A stretch of DNA of 64,000 nucleotides from Dictyoglomus thermophilum H-6-12. Its GTDB lineage: Bacteria; Dictyoglomota; Dictyoglomia; Dictyoglomales; Dictyoglomaceae. A model generated the notes under the pieces. It was given only the letters and a program-made list of their open reading frames with translations. It was not told the DNA's origin and did not search any database. The position numbers were made by a program, and so were the translations under genes. Below are positions 60,197 through 64,000 of this stretch, piece by piece. Location of the stretch: positions 1,130,387-1,194,386 of the forward strand of contig NC_011297.1 in the NCBI RefSeq assembly GCF_000020965.1, read 5' to 3'. The stretch's first letter is position 1, and every line of letters starts with the position of its first letter.

Positions 60197-61585
60197 TTAT
60201 CCTCCTATTCTCTGCCACTCCTTCTTAAAATTTTCCCAAAAATTAAGGAAAAAGGCTAAAAATACCCCTAAAAATACACTACTCACTCCCGCTATAAGAA
60301 CATTCAAAACAGTGGAAGGTTTTGATTTTTTTAAAGGTGGCACAGCAGGATCAAGAACTGAAACTACAGCTACTTCTTTAGTTTCATCAATTTTTGCTTG
60401 CTCATATTGAGAAAGAAGCATAGTATAAATAGTCTCCTGAACTTTCACATCTCTCAGAAGTTTAGATAATGTAAGACCAAGCTCCGGTAATTTAGAAAGT
60501 TTACTCTGATACTGATCAATAACATCAGAAAGAGCCTTAAGTTTAGACTCATTTACTAAGATACTCATCTGTAGATTGAATAGATCATATAAAGAGGAGT
60601 TATTAATAGCCTTATAAACCCTATCAAGTTCCTCCCTGATCACCTTTTTTGTCTCCTCAATAGCATACTTCATAGAAACAACTTTTGGATGTTCTGGACC
60701 ATAATCAATAGAAAGAAGAGCAAGTTCTGATTCCTGAGAAATCAATTTATTTCTTAGGTCAGAAAGAACAGTAGAGGTAGCAGTAAGAGAGGTAATAGCA
60801 AGCAAATCCTTTTGTTGAATTCTTTGTTGATTAACAAGTTCTTTCTTTAAATTTTCAAAATTATCTTTTGATACTTTCAAAGTTATAGCTGTCATCTGTT
60901 TTTCCGATTCAAGTTTTGCAAGAGCATCTACTATGGCTTTTGCCTCATCATCAATGCTAAATATTAAATTCTTCTCCTGAAATTCCTTCAGTTTATTTTC
61001 TGCTTGATCTAAATCTTTTTTAACTCTCTCTATCTGTTTTTCCAAGAACTCCTTTGTTCTCTTTGCAGTATATACTCCAAGAGAAGCATTTATAGTACTC
61101 AAAGCCTCAACATAAGTATTAGCAATATCAGCAGCCAACTTAGGATCTTTAGCCTCTGCAGTTATAGTAATGGTGTTTTCCTTCTCATTAGTTGTTACTT
61201 TTATACTGTCCATCAATTGTTTTAAAGCATCCTCATAGGTTTTTGCTTTAAAATAGTCATCAAGTTTTAGTTTTTTAAAAACATACTCAGCAGCAGATCT
61301 ACTCTTCAGAATAGCAACCATATTTGCTGATGGAGTTGAAGATGTGATTCCAATTGGAATAGGTAAATTTTGGAGAAGAGCACTCAAAGTAGAGGAAGTT
61401 CCCGATTGTTGAGGAATTAAAATCACAGTCTTAGCCTCATAAATTTTGGGGGCTAATAAACTATAAACCAATGCTATTAGTACAGAGATTATAAATAATA
61501 TGATAACTAAAACCCTTCTCTTCCATATAATGTAAAAAAGCTCAGCCAAGCTAATTTCATCCTCATACATTTTTTCTTCGTTCAT
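60197..61585 (-). CDS. Wzz-type polysaccharide chain-length determinant / co-polymerase
   Basis: A 462-residue inner-membrane protein. N-terminal cytoplasmic LAELFYIIWKRR (Wzz motif), transmembrane helix at about 29-49, a large extracytoplasmic region with long coiled coils (about 170-390), a GNVR-type LPELGLTLSKLLRDVKVQETIYTMLLSQYEQAKI segment near 365-400, then PAVPPLKKSKPS and a second transmembrane helix (about 425-447). There is no C-terminal tyrosine-kinase domain, so a separate kinase would be needed if it belongs to a PCP-2 system. It sits between argB and the aminotransferase. Confidence 0.88.
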   Translation of the reverse strand: MNEEKMYEDEISLAELFYIIWKRRVLVIILFIISVLIALVYSLLAPKIYEAKTVILIPQQSGTSSTLSALLQNLPIPIGITSSTPSANMVAILKSRSAAEYVFKKLKLDDYFKAKTYEDALKQLMDSIKVTTNEKENTITITAEAKDPKLAADIANTYVEALSTINASLGVYTAKRTKEFLEKQIERVKKDLDQAENKLKEFQEKNLIFSIDDEAKAIVDALAKLESEKQMTAITLKVSKDNFENLKKELVNQQRIQQKDLLAITSLTATSTVLSDLRNKLISQESELALLSIDYGPEHPKVVSMKYAIEETKKVIREELDRVYKAINNSSLYDLFNLQMSILVNESKLKALSDVIDQYQSKLSKLPELGLTLSKLLRDVKVQETIYTMLLSQYEQAKIDETKEVAVVSVLDPAVPPLKKSKPSTVLNVLIAGVSSVFLGVFLAFFLNFWENFKKEWQRIGG

Positions 61586-61603
61586 AACTTCCCCCTATTT
61601 TAT

Positions 61604-62383
61604 TTACAAAGCTTTATACACCAAAGTTCCTTCCTCCATATTCCATGCCCTTGAAAAATCTACTCCTCCCCATATTTGTACCGTCTTTACCCCATTTTCT
61701 ATAGCTCTAATTGCGGACTCAAGTTTAGGAATCATTCCACCAAAAACTTTTTCTTCCTCAATTAATTTCTTAGCCTCCTCTATAGATAACTTATTCAACA
61801 CCTTATCCTTATCATCTTCTCTCAAAATAACCCCAGGAACGTCGGTACAAAATATTAATCTGTCTACCTTGAGAGAAATACCCAAAGCTAAGGCAGCAGA
61901 GTCAGCATTTATATTATAAGAAACACCACTCTCATCCATTCCTAAAGACGTGGTAACTACAACATATCTTTCCTCAAGGAGCCTTCTAATAGGTAAGACA
62001 TCTACTTCTACAACTTCTCCTACATATCCTAAGTCTATATTATCAATAATTAATTTCTTGCATTTAAATATGGATTTTCCATTTAATCCCAAAACTTTTA
62101 ACCCTGCTTTTTTTACTTCAGATATAACTTTTCCTTGTATATCTCCTGAAAGGACCATCTCAACTATTTTTAATGTGTTTTCATCAGTTATTCTTCTACC
62201 TTTTACAAACTTTGGTTCAAAACCTAGTTTTTCCATCCAAGAATTTATCTCATTTCCCCCTCCATGCAATAAAACAAAATCATAACCCAATTCATAAAGG
62301 GTTTTAATAAACGACAAAAAAAGAGAAAGTTTACTTAAAGTATTACCACCAATTTTTACAAGAATTAAACCTTTTCTATCCAC
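61604..62383 (-). CDS. argB: Acetylglutamate kinase-like amino-acid kinase
   Basis: A 259-residue amino-acid-kinase-fold enzyme. Seen: LVKIGGNTLSK (N-terminal phosphate site), LLHGGGNEINSWMEKLG, FVKGRRITDENTLKIVEMVLSGDIQGKVI (N-acetylglutamate-type site), NINADSAALALG, and FCTDVPGVI with GGMIPKLESAIRAI. These fit ArgB, which phosphorylates N-acetyl-L-glutamate in arginine synthesis. A LysZ-like role acting on a carrier-protein substrate is an alternative. No other arginine genes are nearby; the neighbours are mglA (8 bp overlap) and wzz. Confidence 0.82.
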   Translation of the reverse strand: MDRKGLILVKIGGNTLSKLSLFLSFIKTLYELGYDFVLLHGGGNEINSWMEKLGFEPKFVKGRRITDENTLKIVEMVLSGDIQGKVISEVKKAGLKVLGLNGKSIFKCKKLIIDNIDLGYVGEVVEVDVLPIRRLLEERYVVVTTSLGMDESGVSYNINADSAALALGISLKVDRLIFCTDVPGVILREDDKDKVLNKLSIEEAKKLIEEEKVFGGMIPKLESAIRAIENGVKTVQIWGGVDFSRAWNMEEGTLVYKAL

Positions 62384-62963
62384 GGGTAAGCTTTAATAAT
62401 ACCTCCTGAGATATAGCTTTCAAAGTTTCCATTACTCCTTTTCCTTCGATTGCAACAGCTTCAAAATATTTATACTTTCCTTCAGGATTCAACCTTTGGT
62501 TAAGCTCTTCAACACTCACAATATCCGGTAGATCCCTCTTATTATATTGAAAAACGAATGGAAGAGTGTTAAAATCATAACCCACAGCAGCAAGTTCTTT
62601 TTTTAGAGCCTCAAATATCCTTACATTCTCTTCTAATCTCGACTTTTGAGAATCCACCACAAAGACAAGACCATCAACACCCCTCAAGATCAATTTTCTA
62701 CTTGCCTCATATAAAGCTTGCCCTGGTGTAGTATATAATTGAAATCTTAACTTAAATCCCTGTACTGTTCCAAGATCTAATGGCAAAAAATCAAAAAACA
62801 AAGTTCTCTCTGTTTCAGTAGCAAGAGAAACAAGCTCTCCACGTCTATCAGGAGAGACCATCTTATAAATCTGTTGTAAATTTACTGTTTTCCCGCTCAA
62901 ACCTGGGCCACAATAAACAATTTTACAAGTGATCTCCCTTGCAGCATAATTTAAAACCGCCAT
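62376..62963 (-). CDS. mglA: MglA-like small Ras-family GTPase
   Basis: A 195-residue small GTPase. Walker A is in YCGPGLSGKTVNLQQIY (residues 17-33) and the G3 region in LYTTPGQALYEASR, with TTPGQ replacing DxxGQ as in MglA; G4 is NKRDLPD. The FDFLPLDLGTVQGFKLRFQLYTTPG block is typical of MglA rather than eukaryotic Ras. In Myxococcus MglA sets cell polarity and motility. It is paired with an MglB-like gene 31 bases upstream. Confidence 0.93.
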   Translation of the reverse strand: MAVLNYAAREITCKIVYCGPGLSGKTVNLQQIYKMVSPDRRGELVSLATETERTLFFDFLPLDLGTVQGFKLRFQLYTTPGQALYEASRKLILRGVDGLVFVVDSQKSRLEENVRIFEALKKELAAVGYDFNTLPFVFQYNKRDLPDIVSVEELNQRLNPEGKYKYFEAVAIEGKGVMETLKAISQEVLLKLTRG

Positions 62964-62994
62964 TTTTCTTCACCTTTCTATATTTTTTTATTTT

Positions 62995-63477
62995 TTACTT
63001 TTTAAAGAAATCCTCTATATCGCTAAAATTAAACTCTGCTTTAGGTATATCCTTTTGTTTTTCCTTAATCTTCTTTATTATCTTTGCAAGATTCTCACAA
63101 GCTTTTTGAGCAAAGAGTCTTACCATACCAAGAGTAGTAGAATCATCAAAAATCACAAGCAACAAGACTTGCTTCTCTATATGAGAGATATGAAGGTGAT
63201 TCCTCTTCCCCTGATGGAAAATTAATGAGAATTCTTCCTCACCCAAGAGTTTTGCAAGCTCTTGAGTAGCAGAAAAAGCTCCTGCAGCTAAAGCAGATAT
63301 AGTCACAAAATCAAACTGCGAAGCCGTTCCTCTTCCGCCAATAACAGTACCGCTTTTATCTATTAAAAGAGCAGCTTTAGCTTTAGATTCCGCAAGAAAT
63401 TGACCAAGATATCTCTCTATCTCTTCCTGATCCTCCAATGAAATTACTAGTGATAAAATCTGTTCTCTTTCGTCCAT
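62995..63477 (-). CDS. mglB: MglB-like Roadblock/LC7 domain protein
   Basis: A 160-residue protein with a Roadblock/LC7 fold: the GTPase-activating or co-factor partner of MglA. The core reads LAESKAKAALLIDKSGTVIGGRG, LAAGAFSATQELAKLLG and HISHIEKQVLLLVIFDDSTTLGMVRLFA. The C-terminus (about 130-160) is a charged helix. It is the first gene of the series; GGAGGG precedes the ATG. Confidence 0.88.
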   Translation of the reverse strand: MDEREQILSLVISLEDQEEIERYLGQFLAESKAKAALLIDKSGTVIGGRGTASQFDFVTISALAAGAFSATQELAKLLGEEEFSLIFHQGKRNHLHISHIEKQVLLLVIFDDSTTLGMVRLFAQKACENLAKIIKKIKEKQKDIPKAEFNFSDIEDFFKK

Positions 63478-63531
63478 TAATAACCCTCCTTAAAAAAATT
63501 TAAAATTTTGTCACTTCTTAACTTGAAAAAA

Positions 63532-63560
63532 ATTATAAATCTTTAAAAAAATATAGTCAA
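63532..63560 (-). promoter_or_regulatory. Promoter of the mglB-mglA-argB-wzz-aminotransferase-galE series
   Basis: Minus strand TTGACT (63560-63555), a 17-base spacer and perfect TATAAT (63537-63532). It begins 7 bases after the dnaB stop and gives a leader of about 50 bases to mglB. Confidence 0.75.
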
Positions 63561-63566
63561 ACTTCA

Positions 63567-64000
63567 TTAGACTTCGTCTCTTAGACTTAAAGACTTAAAG
63601 GAAGTAGAATTCTTCATAAATAATAACTTAACTGTTCCAGTAGGACCATTCCTCTGTTTAGCTATTATTATCTCCACCTCTTCAGGTAAATCAGACTCCA
63701 CCTCTGCCTCTTGAGCCTTATAATATCCTTCTCTATAGATAAATATCACCACATCTGCATCTTGTTCAAGCCCACCTGAACCTCTTAAATCTGAAAGTTG
63801 AGGCCTCCTTTCAGCTCTGGTCTCCACAGCTCTTGATAACTGAGATATAGCAATAACTGGAACCTCAAGTTCTCTCGCCAAAGACTTAAGCCCTCTAGAA
63901 ATTTCAGAAATTTGTTGATGTTCACTCTTATCCCTATCTAAAAGTCTTATCAGCTGTAGATAATCCACAATAATAAGAGAAAGCCCTACTTCTGCCTTCA
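63567..64000 (-). CDS. dnaB: Replicative DNA helicase DnaB, C-terminal part (truncated by the window edge)
   Basis: The frame is open to base 64000, so the 5' part is missing. The visible 144 or so residues are the end of the RecA-like helicase domain: Walker B as [12 protein letters not shown], then [28 protein letters not shown] (motif H3), [26 protein letters not shown] (H4 region) and [14 protein letters not shown]. The conserved Gln, Arg and Lys residues of these motifs are present. The protein unwinds DNA at the replication fork with the primase encoded at 22.8-24.5 kb. Confidence 0.96.
   Translation of the reverse strand, partial: KAEVGLSLIIVDYLQLIRLLDRDKSEHQQISEISRGLKSLARELEVPVIAISQLSRAVETRAERRPQLSDLRGSGGLEQDADVVIFIYREGYYKAQEAEVESDLPEEVEIIIAKQRNGPTGTVKLLFMKNSTSFKSLSLRDEV

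Overview
This AT-rich window looks like a chromosomal stretch of a thermophilic, anaerobic, Firmicutes-like but probably diderm bacterium. Dictyoglomus is my best guess. The reasons are Lys/Glu/Ile-rich proteins, clostridial gene order (rpsU-phoH-ybeY-dgkA-cdd-era-recO-glyQS-ppdK-dgt-dnaG-rpoD-infC-rpmI-rplT-pheST-mutS2), an LptF/LptG-type permease, and pyruvate phosphate dikinase. The species assignment is inference; no 16S gene is present.

Layout. 1-5.1 kb: the 3' part of a YaaC-like gene, convergent with a minus-strand block (rplU-rpmA-obg-nadD-VOC-ThuA-prenyl synthase). 5.2-7.4 kb: a DUF362 iron-sulfur protein on its own promoter, converging on a Gfo/Idh/MocA oxidoreductase. 7.5-8.3 kb: tRNA-Lys, -Glu, -Val, -Asp, a gene-free gap of about 350 bp, then tRNA-Thr. 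8.3-12.7 kb (plus strand): RseC-like, DUF2007-like, proA, proC, htrA, rlmH. From 12.7 kb to the end every gene is on the minus strand. Transcription there runs right to left.

Read in transcription order, the minus-strand part holds: the end of dnaB; mglB-mglA-argB-wzz-DegT aminotransferase-galE; smpB and ssrA (tmRNA); a cell-wall amidase, murI and an M20 peptidase; a complete set of methylaspartate-pathway genes (glutamate mutase S/L/E, methylaspartate ammonia-lyase, class I fumarase-type hydratase) with AtuA-like, DUF4387 and P-loop genes embedded in it; rph, rdgB, ridA, rhomboid and a ClpP-fold membrane protease; hrcA with a CIRCE-like operator over its start codon; rsmE, mtaB, rpsU, phoH, ybeY, a frameshifted dgkA, a CNNM/CorC transporter, pyrG, cdd, era, deoC, recO, glyQ, glyS; ppdK; dgt, dnaG, rpoD, infC, rpmI, rplT, a SpoU methyltransferase, pheS, pheT, mutS2 and an LptF/G permease.

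Most worth a second look: (1) the methylaspartate operon, which has no citramalate lyase but carries three uncharacterised genes where one would be expected; (2) an insertion of about 75 residues in region 3 of the housekeeping sigma factor; (3) dgkA broken at a TGGTG tandem repeat, where one more unit would restore the frame; (4) long perfect inverted repeats inside the coding sequences of rlmH and the SpoU methyltransferase; (5) non-standard start codons for infC (ATA) and the CNNM gene (CTG); (6) the degenerate CIRCE at hrcA; (7) smpB ending one base before tmRNA; (8) MglA/MglB encoded with polysaccharide genes.
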